Source: Caballeronia hypogeia
GTDB lineage: Bacteria > Pseudomonadota > Gammaproteobacteria > Burkholderiales > Burkholderiaceae
Assembly (NCBI RefSeq): GCF_001544875.2
Contig: NZ_FCOA02000013.1
Span: 1 to 64,000 of the forward strand
Direction: 5' to 3'
DNA length: 64,000 nt
Part shown: positions 36,077 through 46,127 of the stretch, in pieces
Position numbering within the stretch: position 1 is the stretch's first letter
How the letters are laid out: every line of letters starts with the position of its first letter
Notes under the pieces: generated by a model
What the model was told of the DNA's origin: nothing
The model's database searches: none
The model's input: only the letters and a program-made list of their open reading frames with translations
Position numbers and translations under genes: made by a program

Positions 36077-38002
36077 ATGGGATCGACTGCGCCCGGCATT
36101 CCGGCCGACGACAAGCATGCGCCCGAACCACACGGCCATCCGGCTCTGCTGGGGCTCTCGCTCGCAGCGCTCGGCGTCGTCTACGGTGATATCGGCACGA
36201 GCCCGCTCTACACCCTCAAAACGGTGTTCGATCCCGGCGGTGGCCTGGCCTTGCAGCCCGCCAACGTGATCGGCATCGTGTCGCTGATCTTCTGGTCACT
36301 GACCATCATCGTGTCGCTCAAGTACGTCACGCTGATCCTGCGCGCCAACAATCACGGCGAGGGCGGCATCATGGCGCTGCTCGCGCTCGCCGCGTCCTCG
36401 GTCGAATCGAAAAAGCGTCTGAAACAGGTGCTGTTGCTCGTTGGCGTGATGGGCGCGGCGCTCTTCTACGGCGATGGCGTCATCACGCCGGCGATTTCGG
36501 TGCTGAGCGCCGTCGAAGGGCTCGAAGTGGCCGCGCCCATGTTGCAGCCGTATGTCGTGCCCGTGACGCTCGTCGCGCTGATCGCGCTCTTCATCATGCA
36601 GAAGCACGGCACCTCGGGCATAGGCGCGGTGTTCGGGCCTGTCATGGTGCTGTGGTTCATCGTGCTGGCGGTGTCGGGCGTCATGAACATCATCGACGCG
36701 CCGCATATTCTCACGGCGCTCGATCCGTTCAAGGGGCTCGAATTCTGTCTGCATCATCGCTGGCTCGCGTTCGTGGCGCTCGGCGCCGTCGTGCTGTCGC
36801 TGACCGGTGCGGAGGCGCTGTATGCGGACATGGGCCATTTCGGCTCGCGGCCGATCCGCCTCACGTGGTTCGCCATCGTCTTTCCCGCGCTCGCACTCAA
36901 CTATCTCGGGCAGGGCGCGCTGCTGATCGCGGACCCGTCCGCGCTGCAGAATCCGTTCTACCGGCTCTTTCCGTCGTGGATGCTCTATCCGATGGTCGTG
37001 CTCTCCACGATCGCGACGGTGATCGCCTCGCAAGCGGTCATCTCCGGCACCTACTCGATGACCAAGCAGGCGATGCAACTCGGGTTCCTGCCGCGCATGA
37101 GCGTGATCTACACATCGGCCAAGGAGATCGGGCAGATCTATGTGCCGGGCATCAACTGGACGCTCCTGCTCGCGGTCGTGGCCGCCGTGCTCGGTTTCGG
37201 CTCGTCGACCGCGCTCGGCTCCGCGTACGGCATCGCGGTGACGGGCACGATGCTCATCACGACCGTGCTGACCTTCTTCGTGGTCCGCTACGCGTGGCAC
37301 TACAACTGGGCGCTGTGCGTGTTCGCGACGGCCTTCTTCTTCGTGATCGACGCGATGTTCTTCTCCGCCAATTGCCTGAAGATCGCGGAAGGCGGCTGGT
37401 TCCCGGTCGCGATCGGCCTCGTGATGTTCACGATCATGGCGACCTGGGGACGCGGCGCGCAGATGATGATTCAGGAAGCGCGCGCACGCGCGGGCGCCAC
37501 GCCGCTCAAGCCATTCCTCTCGGGCCTGATCGCGAAACGACCGGTGCGCGTGGAAGGCACGGCGATCTTCATGTCGAACGATCCCACCGGTGTGCCGCAT
37601 TCGCTGCTGAACAACCTGATGCATAACCGCGTGCTGCACGAACATACCGTGTTCCTGACGGTTTCGACGGAGCCCGTGCCGTGGGTCGAAAAGGCCCGCC
37701 GCGTGTCGATCGATACGCTCGGCAATGGCTGCTTTCAGGTGACGGTGAATTACGGCTTCAAGGACGAAGTGGATCTGCCCGCGGCGCTGGAAACATGCCG
37801 CGCGTCGGGCCTCAAGTTCGACCGAACGACGAGTTCATACTTCCTGTCGCGCGCGACGGTCGTGCCCACGCCGGGCACGGGCATGGCGTTATGGAGGGAA
37901 CGACTCTTCGCGATCATGCTGCACAATGTGGGAAATGTCGCGGCGTATCTGCGCCTGCCGGCCGATCGCGTCATCGAAGTGGGGACGCGTGTGGAGATAT
38001 GA
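36077..38002 (+). CDS. kup: Low-affinity potassium uptake protein Kup
   Basis: A K+/H+ symporter in the inner membrane. 641 residues: about twelve hydrophobic helices up to residue 460, then a cytoplasmic domain. The family opening YGDIGTSPLYTLKTVF is at about residues 35-50, and GEGGIMALLALA follows. AGGGAGGAATC precedes the start, giving a strong ribosome site. No regulatory neighbour is seen. Confidence 0.97.
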   Translation: MGSTAPGIPADDKHAPEPHGHPALLGLSLAALGVVYGDIGTSPLYTLKTVFDPGGGLALQPANVIGIVSLIFWSLTIIVSLKYVTLILRANNHGEGGIMALLALAASSVESKKRLKQVLLLVGVMGAALFYGDGVITPAISVLSAVEGLEVAAPMLQPYVVPVTLVALIALFIMQKHGTSGIGAVFGPVMVLWFIVLAVSGVMNIIDAPHILTALDPFKGLEFCLHHRWLAFVALGAVVLSLTGAEALYADMGHFGSRPIRLTWFAIVFPALALNYLGQGALLIADPSALQNPFYRLFPSWMLYPMVVLSTIATVIASQAVISGTYSMTKQAMQLGFLPRMSVIYTSAKEIGQIYVPGINWTLLLAVVAAVLGFGSSTALGSAYGIAVTGTMLITTVLTFFVVRYAWHYNWALCVFATAFFFVIDAMFFSANCLKIAEGGWFPVAIGLVMFTIMATWGRGAQMMIQEARARAGATPLKPFLSGLIAKRPVRVEGTAIFMSNDPTGVPHSLLNNLMHNRVLHEHTVFLTVSTEPVPWVEKARRVSIDTLGNGCFQVTVNYGFKDEVDLPAALETCRASGLKFDRTTSSYFLSRATVVPTPGTGMALWRERLFAIMLHNVGNVAAYLRLPADRVIEVGTRVEI

Positions 38003-38099
38003 AGGCGCAAATCGGCTGATATGTGTGCGTTGACACCAAGCACGCGGCGCGGCGGTGAGCGAGACTGAGAACAAAATCACGCAGCGCGCAGGAGACGCC

Positions 38100-40100
38100 A
38101 TGACCGCCAGCAGCACACCGACCCGCCATCCGTTTCCCTCCACCGCCCGCCTCGTCGAACGCGGCAAGATCGTGTCCGCGCGCGAGGCAGTGCGCCTGAT
38201 CCAGTCCGGCGACACGATCGCGACGAGCGGTTTCGTCGGCATTGGATTCGCGGAGGAAGTGGCGATGGCGCTGGAGGAGCGTTTCGTCGAAGGCGCGCAT
38301 CCGATCTCCGGTCTCACGCTCGTATATGCGGCCGGTCAGGGCGATGGCCGCGGCAAGGGCCTCAATCATTTCGCGCACGAGGGTCTCGTGAAGCGCGTGA
38401 TCGGCGGACATTGGGGACTGGTGCCCGGCTTGCAGAAGATGGCGATCGAGAACCGCATCGAAGCCTATAACCTGCCGCAAGGCGTGATCTCGCAACTCTT
38501 TCGCGATATCGCCGCGCACCGGCCCGGGCACCTCTCGACAGTGGGTCTCGGCACCTTTGTCGATCCCCGCAACGGCGGCGGCAAGCTCAATGCGCGCACG
38601 ACCGAAGATGTCGTGCGCCTGATGCCCGTCGATGGCACCGACTATCTGTACTACAAGACCTTTCCGATCGATGTCGCGATCGTGCGCGGCACCACCGCTG
38701 ACCTGAACGGCAACGTCACGATGGAAAAGGAGGCGCTGACGCTCGAAGCGCTTTCCATTGCGATGGCCGCGCGCAATTCAGGCGGCATCGTCATCGCGCA
38801 GGTGGAGCGGCTCGCTGAATCGAACACGCTCAACTCGCGGCAAGTGAAGATTCCCGGCGTGATGGTGGATTGCGTCGTGCTCGCCCGCCCCGAGAATCAC
38901 TGGCAGACCTTCGGTGAGCAGTACAGCGCGGCGTTTTCCAGCGAATTGCGCGTGGCCGCGAGCTCGGTGCAGCCCATGTCGCTTACGGAGCGCAAGATCA
39001 TCGCGCGGCGCGCCGCCTTCGAGCTGATGGCCAACAGCGTCGTGAATCTCGGCATCGGCATGCCGGAGGGCATCGCGAGCGTCGCGAACGAAGAGCAGGT
39101 GATCGACCTCTTCACGATGACGACCGAGCCCGGCGTGATCGGCGGCATTCCGGCGGGCGGCCTCAACTTCGGCGCGGCGACCAATACTCAGGCGATCATC
39201 GATCAGCCGTATCAGTTCGATTTCTATGACGGCGGCGGCCTCGATATCGCCTTTCTCGGTCTCGCGCAGGCGGACCGCGAAGGCAATCTCAACGTGAGCA
39301 AGTTCGGCCCGAAGCTCGCGGGCGCGGGCGGCTTCATCAACATCAGTCAGGCCGCGAAGAAGGTCGTGTTCGTCGGCACGTTCAACGCGGGCAAGCTTGA
39401 TGTGGCGATCGAAGAAGGCAGGCTCGCGATTCGCCGCGAAGGCGACTGCCGCAAGTTCGTCGATGCCGTCGAGCATCGCACGTTCAGCGGGCGCTATGCG
39501 GCCGAGCGCGGGCAGACGGTGCTGTATATCACCGAGCGTTGCGTGTTCGAACTCACGCAGGAGGGCCTCGTGCTGACGGAAGTGGCGCCGGGCATCGAAA
39601 TCGAGCGGGACATCATCGCGCAAATGGGTTTTGCGCCGATCATGAAGACGCCGCCGCGTTTGATGGACGAACGCATTTTCCGCGACGCGCCCATGGGCCT
39701 GCGCGCGATCCTGCTCAGGCTCGATCTGTCGGAACGATTCAGCTACGACCCTGAGAAGAATCTCTTCTTCATCAACTTCGAAGGGCACGAAGTCAAGACG
39801 CTGGACGATGTCGAAGCGATACGCCGCGAAGTCGAAAAGCAGCTCGCGAGTGCGAAGTCCAGGCCTCACGCCATCGTGAACTACGATAATTTTTCGATTC
39901 GCCCCGACATGCTCGACGCCTATTCGGAGATGGTGACGAAGCTGGTGAACGGCCTGTACGATCGCGTGACGCGCTATACGACGAGCAGCTTCCTGCGCCT
40001 CAAGCTCGGCGATGCCCTGAAGCGCCGCGGCGTCGCGCCGTATATCTACGAAAGTCCGGAAGAGGCGCGCGAACACGAGTCGAAGCGCGCGGCGGAATAG
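38100..40100 (+). CDS. Family I CoA-transferase (propionate/3-ketoacid CoA-transferase-like) with C-terminal extension
   Basis: 666 residues. Two fused alpha and beta CoA-transferase halves as in Pct. The nucleophilic Glu is E343 in TTEPGVIGGIPAGGLNFG. The family normally ends near residue 550; here about 115 more residues follow (from FSYDPEKNLFFINFEGHEV), a strand-helix pattern that resembles a STAS-like domain. It would move CoA between short-chain acids, using acetyl-CoA or acetoacetyl-CoA as donor. The ATG is preceded by GGAGA at 5 bases; the upstream frame was discarded. It converges on the permease gene with 18 bases between stops. Confidence 0.87.
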   Translation: MTASSTPTRHPFPSTARLVERGKIVSAREAVRLIQSGDTIATSGFVGIGFAEEVAMALEERFVEGAHPISGLTLVYAAGQGDGRGKGLNHFAHEGLVKRVIGGHWGLVPGLQKMAIENRIEAYNLPQGVISQLFRDIAAHRPGHLSTVGLGTFVDPRNGGGKLNARTTEDVVRLMPVDGTDYLYYKTFPIDVAIVRGTTADLNGNVTMEKEALTLEALSIAMAARNSGGIVIAQVERLAESNTLNSRQVKIPGVMVDCVVLARPENHWQTFGEQYSAAFSSELRVAASSVQPMSLTERKIIARRAAFELMANSVVNLGIGMPEGIASVANEEQVIDLFTMTTEPGVIGGIPAGGLNFGAATNTQAIIDQPYQFDFYDGGGLDIAFLGLAQADREGNLNVSKFGPKLAGAGGFINISQAAKKVVFVGTFNAGKLDVAIEEGRLAIRREGDCRKFVDAVEHRTFSGRYAAERGQTVLYITERCVFELTQEGLVLTEVAPGIEIERDIIAQMGFAPIMKTPPRLMDERIFRDAPMGLRAILLRLDLSERFSYDPEKNLFFINFEGHEVKTLDDVEAIRREVEKQLASAKSRPHAIVNYDNFSIRPDMLDAYSEMVTKLVNGLYDRVTRYTTSSFLRLKLGDALKRRGVAPYIYESPEEAREHESKRAAE

Positions 40101-40118
40101 GGCCGCGCGCCTCGCACG

Positions 40119-41636
40119 TCATCCTCGCGCGGCCTGACTCGGTGCGGAATCGCGTTGATTGCGCAGCCTGCTGTGGCGAATGCCGTAAGCGAAGTAGATG
40201 ACGATCCCGATCGCCATCCACACGACCAGCCGTATCCATGTATCGGCAGGCAGGCCCGACATCAGGAACAGCGACGACAGCGCGCCCAGCGGAGCGACGA
40301 CGTACACGGCAGGCGTCCTGAACGCGCGCTCGAGATTCGGCTGCGTGATGCGCAGCACCAGCACACCGATGCATACCACCATGAAGGCGAACAAGGTGCC
40401 GATGCTGACCAGCTCGCCGACCAGGCCGATCGGCAGGAGCCCCGCGAGAATCATGACGATGATGCCGGTGATGATCGTCGTGATGTAGGGCGTATGAAAG
40501 CGCGGATGGATCTTCGACGCGAATGGCGGCAACAGGCCGTCCTTTGCCATCGTATAGAAAATTCGCGGCTGCGAGAGCAGCAGCACGAGAATCACGGATG
40601 TCAGGCCGAAGATCGCGCCGAGCTTCACGATGGGAGAAAGCCAGCGCATGCCGATCGCATCGACGCCGACCGCGATCGGGTCCGAAACGTTGAGCTTGTC
40701 GTAAGAGACGATGCCCGTGAGCACGTATGACACGAGGACGTAGAGAATCGTGCAGATGGTGAGCGAGCCGAGCAGACCTATCGGCATGTCGCGTCGCGGA
40801 TTGCGCGTTTCCTGAGCCACGCACGAGACCGAGTCGAAACCGATATACGCGAAGAACACCACCGCTGCGCCGCGCAGCACGCCGCTCATGCCGAACACGC
40901 CGGATTCCCCTGTATTGGGAGGAATGAACGCGCCGGTCGGGTTCTGCGCCGTGACCCAGTGGCTGGTGTTGACATAGCCGATGCCCGCGCCGATGAACGC
41001 CAGCACGATCAGCACCTTGATGACGACGATGAAGCTGTTCACACGCGCAGACTCGCGAATGCCGACAACGAGCAGGATCGTGATGAGGCCGACGATGACC
41101 ATCGCGGGCACGTTGAGGATCGCCCCCGCATGACTCCAGCCGTGACCGGGGTCGTAGGCGAAGGGCGCTTTCGCGAGCCGCTCCGGTATGTCGATACCGA
41201 GCGAATGCAGAAAGCTGACGACATAACCGGACCAGCCGATCGCGACTGTCGTCGCGCCGACCGCGTATTCGAGAATCAGATCCCAGCCGATGAGCCATGC
41301 GATCAGCTCGCCCATGGTCGCGTACGCGTATGTGTAGGCGCTGCCCGAGACCGGCACGGTCGAGGCCATTTCGGCATAACACAGGCCCGCGAGCGCACAA
41401 ACGATTGCGCCGAGCACGAAAGAAATGATGATGGCGGGGCCGGCGTTGGCCGCCGCGGCATGCCCCGTCAGCACGAAGATCCCCGCGCCGATGATGCAGC
41501 CTATGCCCAGCATGACGACATCGAGTGCGGTGAGCGAGCGTTTCAGCGCATGGCCGCCGTGCTCCTGAGGGACTTCCTCTGATTCCGCGGCTTCGCTTTG
41601 CAGCGCAGCGACGGATTTTCTTTGCATGACGGTCAC
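40119..41636 (-). CDS. APC-family amino acid permease
   Basis: A 505-residue inner-membrane permease of the cationic-amino-acid (CAT) type, with 12-14 hydrophobic helices. The consensus GIGCIIGAGIFVLTG in helix 1 and the helix 6 region FFAYIGFDSVSCVAQETRNP are typical. A GTG start preceded by AGGAGG at 5 bases is used; an ATG nine bases in is an alternative. Substrate not readable; CAT-like members carry lysine, arginine or branched-chain amino acids. Confidence 0.9.
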   Translation of the reverse strand: MTVMQRKSVAALQSEAAESEEVPQEHGGHALKRSLTALDVVMLGIGCIIGAGIFVLTGHAAAANAGPAIIISFVLGAIVCALAGLCYAEMASTVPVSGSAYTYAYATMGELIAWLIGWDLILEYAVGATTVAIGWSGYVVSFLHSLGIDIPERLAKAPFAYDPGHGWSHAGAILNVPAMVIVGLITILLVVGIRESARVNSFIVVIKVLIVLAFIGAGIGYVNTSHWVTAQNPTGAFIPPNTGESGVFGMSGVLRGAAVVFFAYIGFDSVSCVAQETRNPRRDMPIGLLGSLTICTILYVLVSYVLTGIVSYDKLNVSDPIAVGVDAIGMRWLSPIVKLGAIFGLTSVILVLLLSQPRIFYTMAKDGLLPPFASKIHPRFHTPYITTIITGIIVMILAGLLPIGLVGELVSIGTLFAFMVVCIGVLVLRITQPNLERAFRTPAVYVVAPLGALSSLFLMSGLPADTWIRLVVWMAIGIVIYFAYGIRHSRLRNQRDSAPSQAARG

Positions 41637-41956
41637 GATCGCCTCCTGTGCGGCGGCAGCGCAGCCGCGCCGTGTGGCGCGGCGAAGTCTGTCCGCCCGT
41701 TCGAGTGCGGGATGTTCCGCGTTCCTGCCGCTTCACGCCTGCACGTTCGTTCTGACGTATTGTCGTTTCGTGATAGCAGATTTTGCCGGGGAATTCGAGC
41801 ACGGGTCGGTGCAACAGGCGAGTGGAGCAAGGTTTTTGCTGCCCGCTCGTCCGCGGCTTGCGCTGCGCAGCAGGATCCGTGCCGCGACTTTCGGAATGGG
41901 CATTCCCCTGGCGCTAGGCAAGACCCCACGACATTCAAGGACTTATCGGAGCCGTC
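41637..41956. other. Divergent intergenic region, left part
   Basis: About 320 bases between the permease start and the peroxiredoxin promoter. No gene, hairpin or repeat that I can support. A minus-strand promoter for the permease is expected but not placed. Confidence 0.4.
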
Positions 41957-41985
41957 CTGGGCATCTTTGCGCCGGGCACTATAAT
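41957..41985 (+). promoter_or_regulatory. Probable promoter of the peroxiredoxin gene
   Basis: A perfect TATAAT at 41980-41985 with a weak -35 (CTGGGC at 41957-41962, 17-base spacing). The predicted transcript start is about 85 bases before the peroxiredoxin ATG. With so weak a -35, an activator may be needed. Confidence 0.45.
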
Positions 41986-42074
41986 CAATTCGCGCATTTC
42001 ATTTTTTATTCCGGAATCCGTTCCAGCCAGACTCATGGAGCGTTCACCGGACCATTCCTTACGGGAGATTTGAT

Positions 42075-42731
42075 ATGGCTATACGCATTGGTGATGAAGC
42101 CCCCGATTTCACGGCAGAGACGACCCAGGGCACCGTCCGCTTCCACGAGTGGATCGGCGATCAGTGGGCGATCCTGTTCTCGCATCCGAAGGACTTCACG
42201 CCCGTCTGCACGACCGAACTCGGCTATATGGCCAAGCTCAAGCCCGAGTTCGACAAGCGCAATACGAAGATCATCGGCCTGTCCATCGATCCGGTGACCA
42301 ATCACGCGAACTGGGCGAAGGATATCGAGGAGACGCAGGGCAGCGCGGTCAATTATCCGATGATCGGCGACGCTGACCTGAACGTCGCCAAGCTCTACGA
42401 CATGATCCATCCGAACGCGAGCGGCGCGAACCCGCGCACCGCAAACGACAATGCGACGATCCGCGCCGTGTTCCTGATCGGCCCGGACAAGAAGGTGAAG
42501 GCCACGTTCACGTATCCGATGAGCGCGGGCCGCAACTTCGACGAAGTGCTGCGCCTGCTGGACGCGCTGCAACTGAACGCGAAGCATGCGGTCGCGACGC
42601 CGGTGAACTGGAAACCGGGTGACGACGTGATCATCCCGACGTCGGTGTCGGATGAAGACGCGAAGAAGAAGTATCCCGATGGCTTCAAGACGCTGAAGCC
42701 TTATCTGCGCACGGTGGCGCAGCCGAAGTAA
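42075..42731 (+). CDS. 1-Cys peroxiredoxin (Prx6 type)
   Basis: Reduces hydrogen peroxide and organic hydroperoxides in the cytoplasm. 218 residues. The peroxidatic Cys is C45 in DFTPVCTTELG, and there is no other cysteine in the protein, so it is a true 1-Cys enzyme needing an outside reductant. The long C-terminal arm (PVNWKPGDDVIIPTSV) is typical of Prx6. GGGAG precedes the start, and a strong terminator follows the gene, so it is probably monocistronic. Confidence 0.94.
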   Translation: MAIRIGDEAPDFTAETTQGTVRFHEWIGDQWAILFSHPKDFTPVCTTELGYMAKLKPEFDKRNTKIIGLSIDPVTNHANWAKDIEETQGSAVNYPMIGDADLNVAKLYDMIHPNASGANPRTANDNATIRAVFLIGPDKKVKATFTYPMSAGRNFDEVLRLLDALQLNAKHAVATPVNWKPGDDVIIPTSVSDEDAKKKYPDGFKTLKPYLRTVAQPK

Positions 42732-42754
42732 GGCTCGCGCGCTCACGCGTCAAC

Positions 42755-42787
42755 GCGCCGGTCCGCTCAATGCGGACCGGCGCTTTT
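42755..42787 (+). terminator. Intrinsic terminator of the peroxiredoxin gene
   Basis: Perfect 12-base arms GCGCCGGTCCGC (42755-42766) and GCGGACCGGCGC (42772-42783), loop TCAAT, followed by TTTT. It lies 24 bases past the stop codon. Confidence 0.9.
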
Positions 42788-42809
42788 CATGTCCGGCGCT
42801 GCACTGAAA

Positions 42810-43283
42810 TCAGCTATGCCCGGTGCGGCGCTCGGGCGCCGTATCCACTTCGCCGGGGCGGCGCAGCATTTTGTCCACCTCGCCGGCGTGCATTTCCTCG
42901 GTCTCGATCATCTGCCGCGCATATTCCTCCAGCGCGACGGAGCGGTCCTCGACGAGCGTCAGCAACTCCCGATAAAGACCGAGCGCGACGTTCTCCGCCT
43001 GCAGCGATTCGCGCAGGATCGTGCTGATGTCGAATGTGTGATTATCGAGAAGCGGGCCGATTCCCAGCGACGGGTACGCGCCGAGCGTCGTGATCCATTC
43101 GCCGGCCTGATGCGCGTGCAATAGGGATTCATCGGCCTGTGCACGTAGCCACGACACGATCGGAATGCGGCCGAAGCCGAATACGAGAAACGAATAGTGC
43201 GTGTAACGCACGACGCCTGCCAGTTCGGATTCGAGAATCTTGTTCAGGACGCCGACTACCTTTTCCTTTTCGAGCTCTGCCAT
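42810..43283 (-). CDS. Ferritin-like/bacterioferritin-type protein
   Basis: 157 residues of four-helix-bundle type. Glu and His ligands recur in the expected spacing: ILESELAGVVRYTHYS, ADESLLHAHQAGEWI, ENVALGLYRELL and IETEEMHAGEVDKML. Bacterioferritins store iron and protect against peroxide chemistry. The start MAELEKEK has GGAGG 6 bases upstream. It converges on the peroxiredoxin gene, so two oxidant/iron functions lie side by side. Confidence 0.85.
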   Translation of the reverse strand: MAELEKEKVVGVLNKILESELAGVVRYTHYSFLVFGFGRIPIVSWLRAQADESLLHAHQAGEWITTLGAYPSLGIGPLLDNHTFDISTILRESLQAENVALGLYRELLTLVEDRSVALEEYARQMIETEEMHAGEVDKMLRRPGEVDTAPERRTGHS

Positions 43284-43512
43284 TCTTGCCTCCGTATTTC
43301 CAACGCCAAGCGCTCCGTGAGACGGATGGGCCAAGATTCATCGCATGCGGGGCTTCACTCATTGTAGTCACGCGAGCGCCGCATGCGAGGCGAATCTGCG
43401 GCGGCGGGGCGCGCAAGATGCGCTCCCGGCGTTGGCAGGAGGCGGTGCGACGGCCTCGCGGCCGCGGCAACGGTAGGGCAAGGAGAAAAGAAAAGAGCAG
43501 CGGAAACGGCGC

Positions 43513-44223
43513 TCAGACCGTTTCTTCGATCCACAGCGCGGCAGTGCGCGTGAGCACTTGCGACATCGCATTGCGCGCGGCGTCGCTGTCGCTGGTTTCG
43601 ATGGCGCGCACGAGCCTGCTGTAATCGCCGAGCTGCGAATCGGGCACGCGCGGCAACGCATGTGGCTGTGTGCGCAAGGCCGATTTCATCGTCCTGATGC
43701 CGACGCGCACGACGCTGCCCATCTGGCGCAGCACTTCGTCGCCGCTGGCCTCGACGATGGCCGCCTGCAATGCTTCCTCGGCGGCGGACTGCAACGGCTC
43801 GGACGGACTCGCGTGCAGGAGCCGCTGATACGCCGCGTTGATCGCGATACGCTGATGCCGGTTCGCGCGCGACGCGGCGAGCGCAGCCGCGGGTGGATCG
43901 ACCAGCGAGCGGAACGCGAGCAGCCTGCGCAGGCAATCGGGATCGGGCAGCGCGCGCAGACGCCATTCGGCCACCTCCGGATCCATGATGAGCCACTCGC
44001 GCGCCGGCTTGATGCGGGTGCCCGTCTTGGGCCGCACATCGAGCATGCGGCGCGAGATGAGAATGCTGAGCGCCTCGCGCATGATGGTCCGGCTCACGCC
44101 ATGCTTCTTCGACAGAATCACTTGTGGCGGCAGGACGTTGTCCTGGTATTCGCCGTTCACGATGCCCGCGACGAGTTGATTCACTACGCGCTTGACGAGC
44201 GATGCTTCATATCCATGATTCAT
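43513..44223 (-). CDS. GntR-family regulator, FadR subfamily with FCD domain
   Basis: 236 residues. The N-terminal winged helix ends VLPPQVILSKKHGVSRTIMREALSIL; the wing carries GTRIKPAREW. The all-helical FCD ligand domain spans about 95-225 (AFRSLVDPPAAALAA, then metal-binding His candidates). FCD regulators usually sense small organic acids. It diverges from the PanE-type reductase over a 480-base gap; no direct target is evident. Confidence 0.9.
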   Translation of the reverse strand: MNHGYEASLVKRVVNQLVAGIVNGEYQDNVLPPQVILSKKHGVSRTIMREALSILISRRMLDVRPKTGTRIKPAREWLIMDPEVAEWRLRALPDPDCLRRLLAFRSLVDPPAAALAASRANRHQRIAINAAYQRLLHASPSEPLQSAAEEALQAAIVEASGDEVLRQMGSVVRVGIRTMKSALRTQPHALPRVPDSQLGDYSRLVRAIETSDSDAARNAMSQVLTRTAALWIEETV

Positions 44224-44705
44224 GTTTTTTTTCTCGTGATAACGCCCGTGCCCGAGGCTTGGCGCCCTTCGTCGCCGAATGGCGAAACCTCACGCTTGTC
44301 TACGATCACGGCGCCTCGGCGCGCCGCGTGGCCGCCCCTTGGCCGCGCGACGCGCTTCCCTTTAGGCCCACCGTAACTGGTCTCTTTTTTTGTTCAACCC
44401 CCGGTGCGGTCGACCCTGGCGCAAGACGTGCCGATCCGCTGAAGGAAAGCGTATATCCGTGTGGCCCCGTTTAACAATATGGTTCACCGCTAATTCGACT
44501 GACTATCGTGCGTCCGCCCACAAACGCGGCCCGAGGCGGCTCGAGCGTGAATTTGCCTCATTGCGCGCAAGCGTTTGCGCCTCATCGGTTATGCGAAGCA
44601 TCGAACGGTGCGGCCGATGCGCCTTGCCATGTGTTATTTTTGCGAGCCTGTGCTGTGCACGCTGAAAAGCTTAATCAAACTCAACGCAACGAGGAGAAGC
44701 GAAAC
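44224..44705. other. Long divergent intergenic region
   Basis: About 480 bases between the FCD-type regulator and the PanE-type gene. It contains a T-run (TCTTTTTTTG near 44383-44392) but no hairpin before it that I can support, and no open frame with a ribosome site. It probably holds both promoters and a regulator site. Confidence 0.45.
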
Positions 44706-45599
44706 ATGAAAGTCGCCGTCATGGGAGCTGGCGCGGTTGGTTGTTACTACGGCGGCATGCTCGCGCGCGCGGGTCACGAGGTCGTGCTGATCGCACGGCC
44801 TCAGCATGTCGAAGCCGTGGAACGCGACGGCTTGCGGCTCGACACGCAGCACTTCGACGAGCGCGTGCGCGTGGCCGCGAGCACCGAGGCGAGCGCTGCC
44901 CAAGGCGCGCAACTCGTGTTGTTCTGCGTGAAGTCGACCGACACCGACAGCGCGGCGCACGCGCTCGCACCTCATCTCGCAGCCGACACGCTCGTGCTGT
45001 CCTTGCAGAACGGCGTGGAGAACGCCGAGCGGCTGCGCGAACTGCTGCCGCAGGAAGCGGCCGCCGCGGTCGTGTACGTGGCGGCCGAAATGGCGGGCCC
45101 CGGGCATGTGAAGCACAACGGGCGCGGCGAGCTCGTGATCGAACCATCGACGCAAAGCGCGGACGTTGCGCGCACGCTCATCGAGGCGGGCGTGCCGACC
45201 GAGATTTCCGACAACGTGCGCGGCGCGCTGTGGGCGAAGCTCGTGCTGAACTGCGCGTACAACGCGCTCTCGGCGATCACGCAATTGCCGTACGGCAAGC
45301 TCGTGCAGGGCGAGGGCATCACGCGCGCGATGCGCGATGTCGTCGATGAATGTCTGGCGGTCGCCAAAGCCGATGGCGTGACCATGCCCGCCGACGTCGA
45401 TGCCGCCGTGCGCCGCATCGCGGAGACGATGCCGAACCAGTACTCGTCGACGGCCCAGGATCTCGCGCGCGGCAAGACCAGCGAGATCGATCACCTGAAC
45501 GGACTGATCGTGCGGCGCGGCGAGGCGCTCGGCGTGCCGACGCCCGCGAATCGCGTGCTGCACGCACTCGTTAAGGCAATCGAAAGCAAAGGAGCGTAA
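44706..45599 (+). CDS. 2-dehydropantoate 2-reductase family oxidoreductase (ApbA/PanE)
   Basis: 297 residues. NADP-binding GAGAVGCYYGGMLA lies near the N-terminus; the catalytic Lys and Asn are in LWAKLVLNCAYNALSA, and TSEIDHLNG is typical of PanE. PanE reduces ketopantoate to pantoate in CoA synthesis, but Burkholderia genomes hold several paralogues with other 2-keto acid substrates, so the symbol is withheld. The start has GAGGAG 7-9 bases upstream. Confidence 0.9.
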   Translation: MKVAVMGAGAVGCYYGGMLARAGHEVVLIARPQHVEAVERDGLRLDTQHFDERVRVAASTEASAAQGAQLVLFCVKSTDTDSAAHALAPHLAADTLVLSLQNGVENAERLRELLPQEAAAAVVYVAAEMAGPGHVKHNGRGELVIEPSTQSADVARTLIEAGVPTEISDNVRGALWAKLVLNCAYNALSAITQLPYGKLVQGEGITRAMRDVVDECLAVAKADGVTMPADVDAAVRRIAETMPNQYSSTAQDLARGKTSEIDHLNGLIVRRGEALGVPTPANRVLHALVKAIESKGA

Positions 45600-45693
45600 C
45601 AGGCGATCGTGGTTGAACCGGGCACGGCCGATGCTGAATTATGCAGCGCGTACAGAAAACACCGTGCGCAGCCCAACACACCGGAGGTTCACC

Positions 45694-46029
45694 ATGAAAT
45701 CGTTCGTCAAAGCAGTGGCCGTCGCCGCCGTGGTGGTGGCGCCGGCAATTTCCTTCGCGCAGACCGGTTCGACGGTGACGCGCAGCGAGGTGAAGCAGGA
45801 CTTGCAGCGCGTCGAAGCCGCGGGCTATGACCCGGCGCGCTCGGATCAGACTTCTTATCCGGCGGATATTAAGGCCGCTGAGAAGCGCGCATCTTCACAG
45901 AGCAACGCCTACAACGCCGACATGAACTCATATGGCGGCGCGGCAGCCGGCAGGTCTGCCGCAGGCACGCGCACCATGATGCCGCCGATGGACAACGACC
46001 GCACCAAGCCGACTTACCTCGGCCGTTGA
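45694..46029 (+). CDS. DUF4148-type small secreted protein
   Basis: 111 residues. Signal peptide MKSFVKAVAVAAVVVAPAIS with cleavage after SFA. The mature start TRSEVKQDLQRVEAAGYDP is the DUF4148 signature. The tail is Ser/Ala/Gly-rich. Such proteins are numerous in Burkholderiaceae and of unknown function. GGAGG lies 7 bases upstream of the ATG. Confidence 0.9.
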   Translation: MKSFVKAVAVAAVVVAPAISFAQTGSTVTRSEVKQDLQRVEAAGYDPARSDQTSYPADIKAAEKRASSQSNAYNADMNSYGGAAAGRSAAGTRTMMPPMDNDRTKPTYLGR

Positions 46030-46127
46030 TGCAGGCAAGGTCGGGGCGGGTTCTGCGTCTTCCGCGCAACGGCGCTAGTATCAGCTCTTGCGCTTGATTT
46101 CGAGCGTTCGTTCGCAGGAAGACACTC

